Counted from the stretch's first letter, positions 19,262 through 28,667 are shown. The stretch is 37,599 nt of DNA from Nitrosomonas sp. (GCA_021774155.1 JAJFJH010000145.1:1-37599); one strand, 5' to 3'. Translations and numbers: made by a program. Notes: generated by a model not told the origin, from the letters alone.

Positions 19262-19691
19262 TTGCTTTCTTAATTGATTGGTCTAATTTTCCGGGAAATT
19301 CATGAGTTGTTAATTCAGATAAATGTCCGCTGGGTAATTTATCTGAAGATTCATTTAAACAATGCAAGATGTTGACGCGACCCGGCGCGACACCTAATAC
19401 CAATCGGGTATTTTCAATTTCGACAAGAACAACGCGCTCACGCTGACCAACGCCAGCCGTCGCAATGACTTTTATGGGGCCTGATGATGTAGCGGTACCA
19501 ATGCCAAATCGTTTGAGTATCCAGGCCAATCCACCAATGACAATTAATACTAAAAATAGGCTGGAAACTATTTGTAGCATGTTTTCAGTGGTAAAAATGG
19601 GAGCGGGTGGTGTGTAGCCTAACTGGGATGTCTCAGCATGGACCCATAACGGTGCTGCCAATGCAAATAAAATAAGTGTGCGTATTAGCAT
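19254..19691 (-). CDS. fliO: Flagellar export assembly protein FliO
   Basis: Bitopic membrane protein that helps assemble the FliP ring. The 145-residue sequence has a cleavable signal ([19 protein letters not shown]), one transmembrane helix at about 38-60 ([20 protein letters not shown]) and the cytoplasmic FliO domain ([29 protein letters not shown]). Similarity is in the conserved VLVE segment; position between fliN and fliP confirms it. Confidence 0.92.
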   Translation of the reverse strand: MLIRTLILFALAAPLWVHAETSQLGYTPPAPIFTTENMLQIVSSLFLVLIVIGGLAWILKRFGIGTATSSGPIKVIATAGVGQRERVVLVEIENTRLVLGVAPGRVNILHCLNESSDKLPSGHLSELTTHEFPGKLDQSIKKAND

Positions 19692-19701
19692 CTGATTATT
19701 A

Positions 19702-20190
19702 TTAGCGATTAAGCTTACGAATTCGTTCGCTTGGTGTGATGATGTCCGTTAGTCGAATGCCAAATTTGTCATTAACCACCACCACTTCACCTTGGGCGAG
19801 TAAACAGCCGTTAACCAGTACATCCATGGGTTCACCAGCCATACCATCAAGCTCAACAACTGAGCCCTGTGCTAACTGCAATAAATTCTTAATAGGGAGC
19901 TTGGTGCGTCCCAATTCAACGGTGAGTTGGACTGGGATGTCCATAATCATGTCAATATCATTGCGTGCACCGGTTAATACACCGTCATTTGAGAATTGCT
20001 CAAATACAGGTGCCTGTGTTTCAGTGTCGCCTTCACTTTCATTGGCTACTTCAGTTGGCGGGTCAGTTGGTTCAGTGTCATTGGGTGTATCTGCTGAACC
20101 GTTTTTCTCCGTTGATGCTTCTTGTTCGGCCATGGCGGCAGACCAGTCATCCATTTCTGTCACTTCTGTGTCTGTAGACTCTTCTGACAT
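19702..20190 (-). CDS. fliN: Flagellar motor switch protein FliN
   Basis: C-ring component that with FliM and FliG sets rotation direction and docks the export ATPase complex. The 162-residue form has an acidic, low-complexity N-terminal half (to about residue 80) and the conserved C-terminal SpoA domain (IPVQLTVELGRTKLPIKNLL, GMAGEPMDVLVNGCLLAQGE, VNDKFGIRLTDIITPSERIRKL). The acidic extension is longer than in the enteric protein (137 residues) but common in polar-flagellated gammaproteobacteria. It begins 12 bp after fliM. Confidence 0.96.
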   Translation of the reverse strand: MSEESTDTEVTEMDDWSAAMAEQEASTEKNGSADTPNDTEPTDPPTEVANESEGDTETQAPVFEQFSNDGVLTGARNDIDMIMDIPVQLTVELGRTKLPIKNLLQLAQGSVVELDGMAGEPMDVLVNGCLLAQGEVVVVNDKFGIRLTDIITPSERIRKLNR

Positions 20191-20202
20191 GTCCTTCTCC
20201 GT

Positions 20203-21189
20203 TTAATTTTCAGTTTCATTTTCTGTTTGAGAAATCATTTTGTTGACTCTCAGTGCATACTGTCCATTGATGACGCCGTAACGACACTCCAATACTGGAA
20301 TGCCATCCACTTGGGCGGTGATGACTTTCGGTATATCTAGTGGGATTACGTCACCTTCCTGCATATTAAGAATCTGGTCCAACGTTAATTTTGCATGACC
20401 AAGATTAGCAATTAACTCAACTTCTGCGCTCTGAACCTGTTTTGATAGTAATCTGACCCAGCGTTTATCAACCTCCATATGATCGCCTTGCAAGCTACTA
20501 TGGAGTTTGTCGCGTATCGGTTCGATCATTGCATAGGGCATGCAGACATGAAGCTCTCCGCCAGTATCACCTATTTCAAGCTCGAATGTGACTGTCACAA
20601 CGACTTCATTAGGTGTTGCGATGGTAGCGAACTGTGGGTTCATTTCGGATCGTATGTATTCAAATTTTATTGGATACACCGATTTCCATGCTTTTTCATA
20701 GTCTTCAAATACCACATCAAGTAAGCGTTGGATCATTCGCTGTTCAGTCTGCGTAAAATCTCTACCCTCAACGCGGTTATGAAATCTGCCGTCGCCTCCA
20801 AATAGGTTGTCTACAATGAGAAAAATCAAACTTGGGTCAAAAACTAGCAAAGCAGTTCCACGCAGTGGCTTCATGTGAACCATGTTGAGGTTCGTTGGAA
20901 CGACTAAATTGCGTACAAATTCACTGAATTTGATAACTTTGATTGGCCCAACCGAGATATCTACGGTTCTGCGCATGAAATTAAATAATCCAACGCGAAA
21001 CAGGCGCGCAAAACGTTCATTAATGATTTCGTATGTAGGCATGCGCCCACGTACAATCCGTTCCTGCGTCGCAAGATTATAGTCGCGAGGTTTGCTCGGA
21101 TCTTCTTCTTCTTTTACTTCATCTTTCTCGCCAGATGTGCCCTTGAGTAGAGCATCAACCTCTTCTTGAGAAAGAAAATCTTCAGCCAT
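20203..21189 (-). CDS. fliM: Flagellar motor switch protein FliM
   Basis: C-ring protein that binds phosphorylated CheY. The N-terminal CheY-binding motif LSQEEVDALL is intact at residues 6-15. The CheC-like middle domain (about 50-230) holds the GGDGR loop, and a C-terminal SpoA domain follows (from about 250; EVELIANLGHAKLTLDQILNM, GDVIPLDIPK). At 328 residues it is full length. It starts 6 bp after the fliL stop, so both are cotranscribed. Confidence 0.97.
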   Translation of the reverse strand: MAEDFLSQEEVDALLKGTSGEKDEVKEEEDPSKPRDYNLATQERIVRGRMPTYEIINERFARLFRVGLFNFMRRTVDISVGPIKVIKFSEFVRNLVVPTNLNMVHMKPLRGTALLVFDPSLIFLIVDNLFGGDGRFHNRVEGRDFTQTEQRMIQRLLDVVFEDYEKAWKSVYPIKFEYIRSEMNPQFATIATPNEVVVTVTFELEIGDTGGELHVCMPYAMIEPIRDKLHSSLQGDHMEVDKRWVRLLSKQVQSAEVELIANLGHAKLTLDQILNMQEGDVIPLDIPKVITAQVDGIPVLECRYGVINGQYALRVNKMISQTENETEN

Positions 21190-21195
21190 GAGGAA

Positions 21196-21681
21196 TTATT
21201 GAATAACAAAAGAAGTGAACAAAACACTAAGAATGTCGTCTTGCATTTCTTCTGAATCAAAAACTTGTTTAATTTCGTTGGTAATATCGGTGGTTAATTG
21301 TTGTTTGCCAATAATTGTTGATATCTCTGTAGCTTCTTTGCTTGAGAGTAATAGCAGAATACGATTACGAATTTCTGGCATTTGGCCATCAATGGCTGCA
21401 ACTACTTCTGTTTCATGTGCCTTTATTGTTAGGCCTACTTGAAGGTAAGAGTTGCTTTCCTTTGGTTGAAGGTTGACTGTGAAGATATCTAGTGCAATAA
21501 ATGTCGTTGGTTTTTTTACTGGTTCCTTTGGCTCTTCTCCTGTGTGTTCATCTATTTGACTTTGCATATAGAACCATGTACCACCAATGCCGCCGCCAAG
21601 TGCCAGAAGGACAATAATGATGACCATTAGCTTGCCTTTTTTGTTTGGTTTGCTTTTTTCTGTAACTTCAGCTTCAGACAT
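21196..21681 (-). CDS. fliL: Flagellar basal body-associated protein FliL
   Basis: Single-pass inner-membrane protein that associates with the stator ring and supports torque. The 161-residue protein has a basic cytoplasmic tail (EKSKPNKKGK), a transmembrane helix at about 17-37 and a periplasmic domain with the family's TVNLQPKESNSYLQVGLTIKA segment and PEIRNRILLLLSSK. A clear Shine-Dalgarno (AAGGAG) precedes the ATG. First gene of fliLMNOPQR; 244 bp separate it from fliK, so it may have its own promoter, though I see no GG-N10-GC site there. Confidence 0.94.
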   Translation of the reverse strand: MSEAEVTEKSKPNKKGKLMVIIIVLLALGGGIGGTWFYMQSQIDEHTGEEPKEPVKKPTTFIALDIFTVNLQPKESNSYLQVGLTIKAHETEVVAAIDGQMPEIRNRILLLLSSKEATEISTIIGKQQLTTDITNEIKQVFDSEEMQDDILSVLFTSFVIQ

Positions 21682-21835
21682 TTTTCTTCTCCTTCAGTAA
21701 GGTGTCAATTATGTGAGATACCGTTACGAGGTGATATGGCAAATAGTAACTAAATTTATAGCTATTTCCAGATTCGGCGTGATGCGTTAAATTTTCAGTT
21801 ATGTTGTTGGTGCCTGTAAACTGCGTGACTGTATA

Positions 21836-21863
21836 CAAATAACAGGATTAACAATGTTATTTG
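21836..21863 (-). promoter_or_regulatory. 9-bp perfect inverted repeat between fliK and fliL
   Basis: CAAATAACA (21836-21844) and TGTTATTTG (21855-21863) are perfect inverse complements with a 10-base loop. It lies 60 bp past the fliK stop and about 155 bp before the fliL start. It could end the fliK transcript or bind a regulator; no T-run follows on either strand. Confidence 0.3.
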
Positions 21864-21925
21864 CATGATTATGCTAGATAATCTTGTTTGTGTGCGTTTG
21901 CTTAAGTCTCAAGTAACCTATGTTT

Positions 21926-23185
21926 CTAAGCAAATGTATTTACTATGCCATTATGTCTATTAAGGGAGATTGTGGATTCGACTTTGCCCATTGACTCATC
22001 GTTCATCCCGGTTAAATGGGAGTCGTAACCATGGCTTGATGATTCTTTATTATTTTGCTTAGTGTCAGCTTGCTGTTGAAATGATTCCGCTCCAACAGAA
22101 ACGTCTCCGAGTGTGATGCCATTTTCCGCCATCATTTCTCTCAATCGTGGTAATGAAGCTTCAATTGCTTCCCTTACAGCTAAATGAGAAGAAACAAATT
22201 GGACGGTTGCTTGATCACTGTTAATGTTTAACATGACCTCGACAGGACCTAGATGCGCCGGATTGAGTCGAATCTCAGCCACTTGCTGTTGTTGAGATGA
22301 TAACCATACTACTTTTTGTGCGAGTTCTCCCCCCCATTTTGGCTGCCCAACTTGGGAGTCAATACCTAGACTTTGCGGCATAGACGTTGTTGATGAAGCA
22401 TAAGGCGTCGTCGAGGAAAGATTGCTAATCCCACCTAGCTGTGTAAATTCAGATGACGTAAATTTCATTGATTCGTTTGTGCTGGTTAAAATGGTGCTGT
22501 TGGCATCGGCTCTTGGCGGCAAGATTTGGTCAAAAGTGGCAGAATTTGCCGCGCCATATGGTTGTTGTCCATTACTTGAGTAGCTGTTAAAAGTAGGAAT
22601 GTAGCGTGAGGAGCTTTGTTGTGCTGATTGACCGGACGCCAACAATGAAGCGCCGGTTGTTTGTCCTTGGTTACTGGCAATGTGGCCAATTGACGCATTA
22701 ATGGGGAGCGTGGGTGATATTATTGCTGCAAAAGGCGACATTGTCTCATTATCAGGAAGTGCTTCTATGTTAAGTGCTTCTATGTTAAGTGCTTCTATGT
22801 TAAGTGCTTCTATGTTAAGTGCTTCTATGTTAAGTGCTTCTATGTTAAGTATTTTTATATCGTTATCTAATTCAGGTTCTAGCTCGAGTGAAATGGTTTT
22901 TTTGGGGGAATTGTATTGAGTTAGTTTTGATGCGTTTTCTGGTGTTTGTGGTGGCGTTTTAACATTGCTTTGTTTTGCTGGTGATTCTTCAGTAGGTGTG
23001 GTCGTACTATTGGCTGTATTGGCTGTATTGGCTGTATTGGCTGATTTGTCGCTAATTTCTTTTGCCAATATTTTATTGAATTGCTCATTTTCGGGTAAAT
23101 TGTTTGCCGATATATCTGCATTAGTCGACATAGTTGAATCACTAGGATTCGTGTTTGCTTGAGGCGGAATAGTAAGATTTAGCAT
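21926..23185 (-). CDS. fliK: Flagellar hook-length control protein FliK
   Basis: Secreted ruler that measures hook length and switches export from hook to filament substrates through FlhB. I place the start at the ATG ending at 23185 (419 residues). The upstream in-frame ATG at 23225-23227 lies within a few bases of a sigma-54 promoter and upstream of its expected transcript start. The N-terminal two thirds are low-complexity Ser/Thr/Asn/Gln, including a TAN repeat and six tandem LNIEA units. The C-terminal Flg_hook domain (about 305-390) is clear: WGGELAQKVVWLSSQQQQVAEIRLNP, LGPVEVML, LPRLREMMAENGITLGDVSV. fliJ precedes it; a second FliK-like gene lies at 33098-34114. Confidence 0.92.
   Translation of the reverse strand: MLNLTIPPQANTNPSDSTMSTNADISANNLPENEQFNKILAKEISDKSANTANTANTANSTTTPTEESPAKQSNVKTPPQTPENASKLTQYNSPKKTISLELEPELDNDIKILNIEALNIEALNIEALNIEALNIEALNIEALPDNETMSPFAAIISPTLPINASIGHIASNQGQTTGASLLASGQSAQQSSSRYIPTFNSYSSNGQQPYGAANSATFDQILPPRADANSTILTSTNESMKFTSSEFTQLGGISNLSSTTPYASSTTSMPQSLGIDSQVGQPKWGGELAQKVVWLSSQQQQVAEIRLNPAHLGPVEVMLNINSDQATVQFVSSHLAVREAIEASLPRLREMMAENGITLGDVSVGAESFQQQADTKQNNKESSSHGYDSHLTGMNDESMGKVESTISLNRHNGIVNTFA
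22758..22847 (-). repeat. Six perfect 15-bp tandem repeats inside fliK
   Basis: The unit AGTGCTTCTATGTTA occurs six times without a mismatch, followed by a decayed copy. On the coding strand each unit gives LNIEA. The period is a multiple of three, so copy-number changes would lengthen or shorten FliK in steps of five residues without breaking the frame. Perfect identity at the DNA level implies recent expansion. Confidence 0.95.
23009..23044 (-). repeat. Four 9-bp tandem repeats inside fliK
   Basis: ATTGGCTGT is repeated three times and followed by a fourth copy with one change. It encodes a Thr-Ala-Asn run in the N-terminal part of FliK. Like the 15-bp array nearby it is in frame and could change copy number by slippage. 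Confidence 0.9.
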
Positions 23186-23227
23186 AGGAATTTTCTTGCG
23201 ATATATAAATATTAAGATATTTAACAT

Positions 23228-23245
23228 AAAGCAATTGTTGTGCCA
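23228..23245 (-). promoter_or_regulatory. Sigma-54 promoter upstream of fliK
   Basis: The minus strand reads TGGCAC-AACAA-TTGCTTT, matching the sigma-54 consensus TGGCAC-N5-TTGC with the required GG-N10-GC spacing. Transcription would start near 23219, about 35 bases before the fliK ATG at 23185. It is the only near-perfect match I found in the window and fits control by the FlrC activator encoded at 30266-31573. Confidence 0.8.
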
Positions 23246-23277
23246 GAAATTAAAAATATTTCTATTTGCTATTAGTG

Positions 23278-23736
23278 CTACTTGTTTTTAGGCGTAAATT
23301 GATTGTGTGGTGAGATATTTGAAGCGAATTCATCCTGTTCTTTTTGCTCAGATTTTATTTGTTGTTGAATTTCGATTCGTTGATAACGTTTTGATAAAGT
23401 GTCGTAAGATTTGAGTTTTCCTTGATGCATTCGAAATTCGGTACCACCGACTTCTCGGTTGTTATTAGCGTTCTCAACACTCTGGCGTTGTTCCGCAATA
23501 GCCGTGTCAAGTTTGTAAATAAAAGCATTGAAATTTGACCAGTTAGCCTGGTTTACCCCATTCTTTGCTGAGTCTTGAAATTTGGATTGATAACTATGAC
23601 GATATTCTTGAAGTAAATGGAGTTTCTGTTTGGCTTGTTGTTGACGTGACGTCAACTGCCCAAGTTTCTTTGCAGCATCATCACGTTGCTTCTGAGCATG
23701 ATCGAGTAGTATTTGTAATGAAGGTTTAATAGGCAT
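23278..23736 (-). CDS. fliJ: Flagellar export chaperone FliJ
   Basis: Soluble coiled-coil protein that sits in the FliI ATPase ring and couples it to the FlhA gate. The 152-residue sequence is charged and helical throughout, with the FliJ pattern LQILLDHAQKQRDDAAKKLGQL and QQQAKQKLHLLQEYRHSYQSKF near the N-terminus. Length and place directly after fliI (18 bp) support the call. The sequence evidence alone is moderate because coiled coils are not distinctive. Confidence 0.9.
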   Translation of the reverse strand: MPIKPSLQILLDHAQKQRDDAAKKLGQLTSRQQQAKQKLHLLQEYRHSYQSKFQDSAKNGVNQANWSNFNAFIYKLDTAIAEQRQSVENANNNREVGGTEFRMHQGKLKSYDTLSKRYQRIEIQQQIKSEQKEQDEFASNISPHNQFTPKNK

Positions 23737-23754
23737 TGTAAGATCGATATTCGA

Positions 23755-25170
23755 TTATTGAATATGGTCATTATTTTGAGGCGCAAATAATGTCATTAGT
23801 TTTTTCAAACTGTCGTCGTAGCTTTCTTGTTGAAACATGTCTTGCTGGAGAAAAGAAGCAAGGCTTGGGTAGCGTTCGATTGCTTGATCAAGTTCTGGGT
23901 CGGTACCCGCAACATAAGCACCAACACTGATTAAATCATGACTACGTTGATAGCGGGAATATAATCTTTTGAAAATTCGTGAAAATTCAGCCTGTTCCTT
24001 AGAAACCAAGTTTGGCATAACACGACTAATGGATGCTTCAATATCAATAGCAGGGAAATGTCCGGCTTCAGATAATTGTCGTGAAAGAACAATATGGCCG
24101 TCAAGAATTGCACGAGCATTATCTGCAATGGGGTCATTTTGATCATCACCTTCAGTAAGAACGGTATAGAAAGCGGTGATTGAACCGCTGTCATTATTGC
24201 CATTTCCTGCACGTTCTACAAGCTGTGGGAGCTTAGCAAAAACAGAAGGGGGGTAACCTTTAGTTGCCGGTGGTTCACCAATAGCTAGTGCGATTTCTCG
24301 CTGTGCCATAGCAAAACGAGTGAGTGAATCCATAATTAGCAGGACATGTTTTCCGGTGTCGCGAAAATATTCGGCAATTGACGTAGCGTAGGCTGCACCT
24401 TGGAGTCGGAGTAATGGTGACGTGTCCGCAGGTGCTGCTATAACGACTGATCGGGCTAGTCCTTCAGCGCCTAGTATATTTTCAATAAATTCTTTAACTT
24501 CACGCCCGCGTTCACCAATTAATGCGACCACGATAACATCGGCGCTAGTATAACGAGCCATCATGCCAAGTAAAACACTTTTCCCCACGCCACTGCCAGC
24601 AAATAAGCCCATACGCTGACCACGCCCAACACTTAACAATGTATTAATTGCACGTACGCCAACATCTAAAGGTTTACTAACAGGGGTGCGGTTAAGCGGG
24701 TTGAAGGGTCGACTATATAGCGGTGCACTGAGTTCAGTGTGTAAAGGACCCAGTTGATCGAGCGGTTCTCCAATTCCGCTTAGGACGCGGCCAAGAAGTT
24801 CAGGGCCCACTGCGATATGTTTTGCACGGTCGGCAGCACGTCGGCGTGGGTGTTGTTTGTGACCGACTTTAGGCAGCTCACCGCTATATTCAGTTGGAAT
24901 AACCTTTGCGCCTGGGACTAACCCATAAACGTCGCTAGAAGGCATCAAGAAGAGGCGGTCTCCTGAGAAACCGACAACCTCAGCTGAAACCGTGTTGCCG
25001 TTGGAGAGAAAGACCGTACAACTGCTTCCTACAGCAAGTTTTAGACCGACAGCTTCCATAACTAAGCCAGCCACTCGAGTGAGTGTTCCGCTGAGTAACA
25101 ACGGGTTTGAGGCGGAAACAAGATGGTCGCAATTTTGCAAGAAACTGCACCAATCTTCGCTGTGTGCCAT
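23755..25170 (-). CDS. fliI: Flagellum-specific export ATPase FliI
   Basis: Hexameric ATPase of the flagellar type III export apparatus. The 471-residue protein carries Walker A GSGVGKS (192-198), the segment [17 protein letters not shown], Walker [41 protein letters not shown], and the signature [18 protein letters not shown]. Its C-terminal helical part matches FliI rather than the F1 ATPase. A basic stretch ([15 protein letters not shown], about 104-118) precedes the ATPase core. It lies between fliH and fliJ. Confidence 0.97.
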   Translation of the reverse strand: MAHSEDWCSFLQNCDHLVSASNPLLLSGTLTRVAGLVMEAVGLKLAVGSSCTVFLSNGNTVSAEVVGFSGDRLFLMPSSDVYGLVPGAKVIPTEYSGELPKVGHKQHPRRRAADRAKHIAVGPELLGRVLSGIGEPLDQLGPLHTELSAPLYSRPFNPLNRTPVSKPLDVGVRAINTLLSVGRGQRMGLFAGSGVGKSVLLGMMARYTSADVIVVALIGERGREVKEFIENILGAEGLARSVVIAAPADTSPLLRLQGAAYATSIAEYFRDTGKHVLLIMDSLTRFAMAQREIALAIGEPPATKGYPPSVFAKLPQLVERAGNGNNDSGSITAFYTVLTEGDDQNDPIADNARAILDGHIVLSRQLSEAGHFPAIDIEASISRVMPNLVSKEQAEFSRIFKRLYSRYQRSHDLISVGAYVAGTDPELDQAIERYPSLASFLQQDMFQQESYDDSLKKLMTLFAPQNNDHIQ

Positions 25171-25193
25171 TTTATTTATAGGTTTCGTGAGTA

Positions 25194-25916
25194 TTATTCA
25201 TTGTCCATATCTTGGTCGGAAGGTTGTTTTAACCAATTATCTTCCTGGTCAATAGTGGATAGTATCTGTTGCCAACGAGTCGGTGTGCTTGCGTCAATTT
25301 CACTACCGTTTGTTTTTATACGGCAGCCACCCTTTTCCATTTGTTCGTCTTCACAAATTTCCCAGCCAGATTGAGGCTGTTGATCGCTAAGATATTTGCG
25401 TATTAATTCAGCGTCGTCAGGATGCAAAATTAAATGTGGAGGGTGTGATGTATGAGGTAAATGTTTCATGGCTTCTTGGACAATAGGAATTATTAATTCT
25501 GGATTTATCTGCAATGCTTTCGAGGTCATTTTTTTTGAGAGGTTAAGCGCCAAGGTCAATAAGTCTTGAGCAACATTTTGATCTATCTCATCTAATTCTT
25601 TGTTGAGTGCTGATAGTAGTGTATGCATATGTTCTACTTCAGCTTTGACTTCGGTCTCTGCAAGTTGGCGACCTTCCTGGTGGCCTGCTGTGTGTCCTTC
25701 TTGAAACCCTGCTGCATAGCCTTCCTCTTTTGCTTGATGGTGAATTTCATTTATTTCTGTTTCATCAAGTATTTCTTCTTGATCATTTGATTTAGAGTCT
25801 TCTGAAGCTGACTCACCCGTATTGGGGATAGGTTTCTCAGCCTTCTCGAATGTATCTGGCTCCCATCGTTGATAAGTGCGGAGTTTTTCTTTTGGTATGA
25901 CACTTGTAGTGTTCAT
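25194..25916 (-). CDS. fliH: Flagellar assembly protein FliH
   Basis: Negative regulator and stalk of the FliI ATPase, linking it to FliN in the C ring. The 240-residue protein has an acidic N-terminal region, the glycine-repeat helix typical of FliH ([28 protein letters not shown], about 77-104, with A/GxxxG spacing), and a C-terminal V-ATPase E-like domain ([32 protein letters not shown], then [13 protein letters not shown]). It starts 92 bp after fliG, the largest gap inside the fliFGHIJ run. Confidence 0.93.
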   Translation of the reverse strand: MNTTSVIPKEKLRTYQRWEPDTFEKAEKPIPNTGESASEDSKSNDQEEILDETEINEIHHQAKEEGYAAGFQEGHTAGHQEGRQLAETEVKAEVEHMHTLLSALNKELDEIDQNVAQDLLTLALNLSKKMTSKALQINPELIIPIVQEAMKHLPHTSHPPHLILHPDDAELIRKYLSDQQPQSGWEICEDEQMEKGGCRIKTNGSEIDASTPTRWQQILSTIDQEDNWLKQPSDQDMDNE

Positions 25917-26008
25917 TTCATTGTCCTAGTATTGGCTGCCAAAATAGATATATTTTTATTGGTGTGGGTGATTTTTGTGAAATGTATTTTCTCATGACGC
26001 GGCATGAA

Positions 26009-27004
26009 CTAGATGAAACTGTCTTCTCCGCCACCACCGAGAACAATTTGGCCGTCATCAGCCAGCTGACGTAATACTTTTAGAATTTCTTTTTGTTCGG
26101 CTTCAACTTCAGATACGCGCACAGGTCCTTTTGATTCGAGGTCTTCCTTTAAGGCTTCTGCGGCACGTTTTGACATATTCTTGAGTATTTTGTCACGCAG
26201 TCCTTCTTGTGCGCCCTTAAGTGCAATAATCAAAGATTCTGACTGTACTTCTCTTAGTAAAAGTTGGATGCCATGGTCATCAATATCCATTAGATTATCA
26301 AATACAAACATTTCATCCATGATTTGTTGTGCAAAATCAGCATCATATTGTTTGACGTTTTCAATGACACTGCTTTCTTGAATTGATGACATGAAATTGA
26401 GAATTTCTGCCGCTGCACGTACGCCGCCCATCGGTGCTTTTCTAATGTTATTGCTGCCGGACATTAACTTAGTGAGGACATCATTGAGCTCGCGCAATGC
26501 GTCAGGTTGAATGCTGTCGAGTGTTGCAATGCGTAATAAGGCATCATTACGTAGTCGCTCGTTAAAGAGACTAAGAATCTCGCTGGCTTGATCACGTTCA
26601 AGATGAACTAATATTGTGGCAATAATTTGTGGATGTTCGTTTTTAATCAGCTCTGCAACTGATGGCCCGTCCATCCATTTTAAACTTTCGATACCACTGG
26701 TATCACCGCCGTGCAAAATACGGTCAATCAAATTAGCCGCTTTTTCATCACCTAGTGCATTGGTAAGTACTCTACGAATATATTCATCTGAGTCTTGGCC
26801 AAGTGCCGTTTTTTCTTCAGCTTGTTCACGGAATTCTTCAAGTACATTTTCGATTTGATCACGTTTAATATTATTTAAATTGGCCATGGCCGTGCCTAAT
26901 TTCTGTGCCTCTTTTGGGGACAAAAATTTGAATACTTCAGATGCTTCTTGTTCGCCCAAAGACATTAGTAAAATTGCGCTTTTTAAAACGCCGCCATCAT
27001 CCAT
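26009..27004 (-). CDS. fliG: Flagellar motor switch protein FliG
   Basis: C-ring protein that binds FliF and the stator and carries torque. A longer frame opens at 27040, but I choose the ATG ending at 27004: it gives MDDGGVLKSAILLMSLGE, matching the family start, yields 331 residues (the size of the enteric protein), and overlaps the fliF stop by only 8 bp. The three armadillo-like domains are present, with the EHPQ motif in IKNEHPQIIATILVHLERDQA and the charged torque helix in the C-terminal part (DIDDHGIQLLLREVQSESLIIALKGA). Confidence 0.97.
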   Translation of the reverse strand: MDDGGVLKSAILLMSLGEQEASEVFKFLSPKEAQKLGTAMANLNNIKRDQIENVLEEFREQAEEKTALGQDSDEYIRRVLTNALGDEKAANLIDRILHGGDTSGIESLKWMDGPSVAELIKNEHPQIIATILVHLERDQASEILSLFNERLRNDALLRIATLDSIQPDALRELNDVLTKLMSGSNNIRKAPMGGVRAAAEILNFMSSIQESSVIENVKQYDADFAQQIMDEMFVFDNLMDIDDHGIQLLLREVQSESLIIALKGAQEGLRDKILKNMSKRAAEALKEDLESKGPVRVSEVEAEQKEILKVLRQLADDGQIVLGGGGEDSFI

Positions 27005-28667
27005 TACCAGACATCCAATCTTTGACAACATTAGCGACAATTGCTGGTTCGTTGGAAGCTAATTGTTTGGCCATGTCCAGGTTTTTTAGATAGGATGACG
27101 AGCGGTTATGTCCAATCTGATTGTCTGCTTCATCAAGGGGTTCTTCCAGCGCTGCATTCTCGTCTTTGGTTAATGGCAAAGCAGCAACGGGTGCTGTTAG
27201 TTGCGTCAAGTTACTTAAAAATGGACGTAATACTTTAAGCAAGAAAAATAGTACGATTGCAGCGATCAGCAATTGCTTACCTATTTCTTTTGCCAATAAG
27301 ATCATATCTGGATCTTGCCATAGCGGAACATCAATCATTTCTTCGTCTGCAAGGTTAAACAGATTGTTTGATACGGTGAGAGTGTCGCCACGATTTCCAT
27401 TGAAACCCATGGCTTCTTTGACAAGATCATTTATTTTGGTAATTTCCTCTGTTGTCAAAGGTTCATGACTGATATTGCCTTCTTCATCAGTATGGGGACG
27501 ATAATTGACAACAACGGCAGCCGAAAGTCTTTTGATGCCGCCAATTGACTGGCGAGTATGCTGGACTGTTTTGTCGACTTCATAATTTATTGTGGATTCA
27601 GTGCGTCTGTCTGTGGGTATTTCTACAGGATTGTTAACGACTTCTTCTCCATCCTCATTAAATTCGATGGCGGCGTTGTCAGGTTCAGGGGGGCGGTTGG
27701 TTAATGCGCCGGGTATGCCGCTCTCTATGGGTGAGTTTGTTGATAAAGACTCCGTGTTTTGTTGGCTGCGGATCGAAGCTGGCTCGGTTTCGCTGTTATT
27801 GGGTCTATAAATCTCTTCCGCTCGTTCGATACGTGAAAAATCAACATCAGCTGTGACTTGTGCGCGTACATTATTTGGGCCTGTAATCGGCGAAATAATG
27901 GCCTCAATGCGCTTAGTATAACCATCTTCTAATTCTTTTAGATAATACAATTGACTAGCATCCAGTCCTGTTTCCGTCTTATTGTCCGATTGTGTGCTCA
28001 ATAGGTTTCCGTTTTGATCGACGACAGTCACATTTTTTACCGGGAGATTAGGCACACTGCTTGATACTAAATGAACAATAGCGCTGACTTGTTCTTCACT
28101 GAGTAATCGACCAGAGTATAAATTGAGTAATACGGATGCGCTGGGTTGTTGCTTTTCTCTGGCAAACACAGAGGGTTTTGTTATGGCAAGATGTACCCGC
28201 GCACTTTGAACGGCGGACAATGACTGAACAGAGCGTGCTAACTCACCTTCTAATGCGCGTTGATAATTGATTTGTTCTAGAAATTGGCTGGATCCGAATT
28301 TCTGGTTTTCCATTAATTCAAAGCCGGCCAAACCGCCTTTAGGTAATCCTTGGGTAGCTAGTCGCAAGCGAATCTCATGTATTTGATTGCCAGGAATTAA
28401 AATCGAGTTGCCACCTTGGTCAAATTTAAATGGCACGTTCATTTGCTGTAAAGAACTGATGATAGCGCCGCCATCTTGATCAGAAACATTGGAATATAAC
28501 ACCCGGTAATCAGGTGTTTGGCTCCACATCCATGCACCCACAATGATTGCGATGATGGCTGCAGTTGCGACCATTAGCCCGAGTTTCTTCTCGGTTGATA
28601 GCTCGGCTAGCTGATCAATGCGGGTTTTGGCGTTGGTTTCGCTTGGCTCACTGGGTACTGTTGCCAC
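26997..28667 (-). CDS. fliF: Flagellar MS-ring protein FliF
   Basis: Inner-membrane protein forming the MS ring, the base of the flagellum. The start is a GTG at 28667 with AGGAG ten bases upstream. The 556-residue protein has two transmembrane helices (about 30-50 and 460-482) around a large periplasmic part with the ring-building motifs (DYRVLYSNVSDQDGGAIISSLQQMNVPF; GFELMENQKFGSSQFLEQINYQRALEGELARSVQSL). The C-terminus (PAIVANVVKDWMSGN) is the FliG-binding tail. First gene of the fliFGHIJ run, divergent from flrB. fliE, which usually precedes fliF, is instead on the other strand. Confidence 0.97.
   Translation of the reverse strand: MATVPSEPSETNAKTRIDQLAELSTEKKLGLMVATAAIIAIIVGAWMWSQTPDYRVLYSNVSDQDGGAIISSLQQMNVPFKFDQGGNSILIPGNQIHEIRLRLATQGLPKGGLAGFELMENQKFGSSQFLEQINYQRALEGELARSVQSLSAVQSARVHLAITKPSVFAREKQQPSASVLLNLYSGRLLSEEQVSAIVHLVSSSVPNLPVKNVTVVDQNGNLLSTQSDNKTETGLDASQLYYLKELEDGYTKRIEAIISPITGPNNVRAQVTADVDFSRIERAEEIYRPNNSETEPASIRSQQNTESLSTNSPIESGIPGALTNRPPEPDNAAIEFNEDGEEVVNNPVEIPTDRRTESTINYEVDKTVQHTRQSIGGIKRLSAAVVVNYRPHTDEEGNISHEPLTTEEITKINDLVKEAMGFNGNRGDTLTVSNNLFNLADEEMIDVPLWQDPDMILLAKEIGKQLLIAAIVLFFLLKVLRPFLSNLTQLTAPVAALPLTKDENAALEEPLDEADNQIGHNRSSSYLKNLDMAKQLASNEPAIVANVVKDWMSGNG

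Noticed and set aside
19736-20206. 156-codon plus-strand frame opposite fliN
   Set aside because: Ser/Thr-rich shadow of fliN, with no family resemblance and no Shine-Dalgarno.
21790-21815. AGGCAC on the minus strand upstream of fliL as a sigma-54 -24 element
   Set aside because: The -12 position reads ACAT instead of TTGC at the required spacing.
22758-23044. Repeats in fliK as a CRISPR array
   Set aside because: They are short contiguous in-frame coding repeats without spacers.
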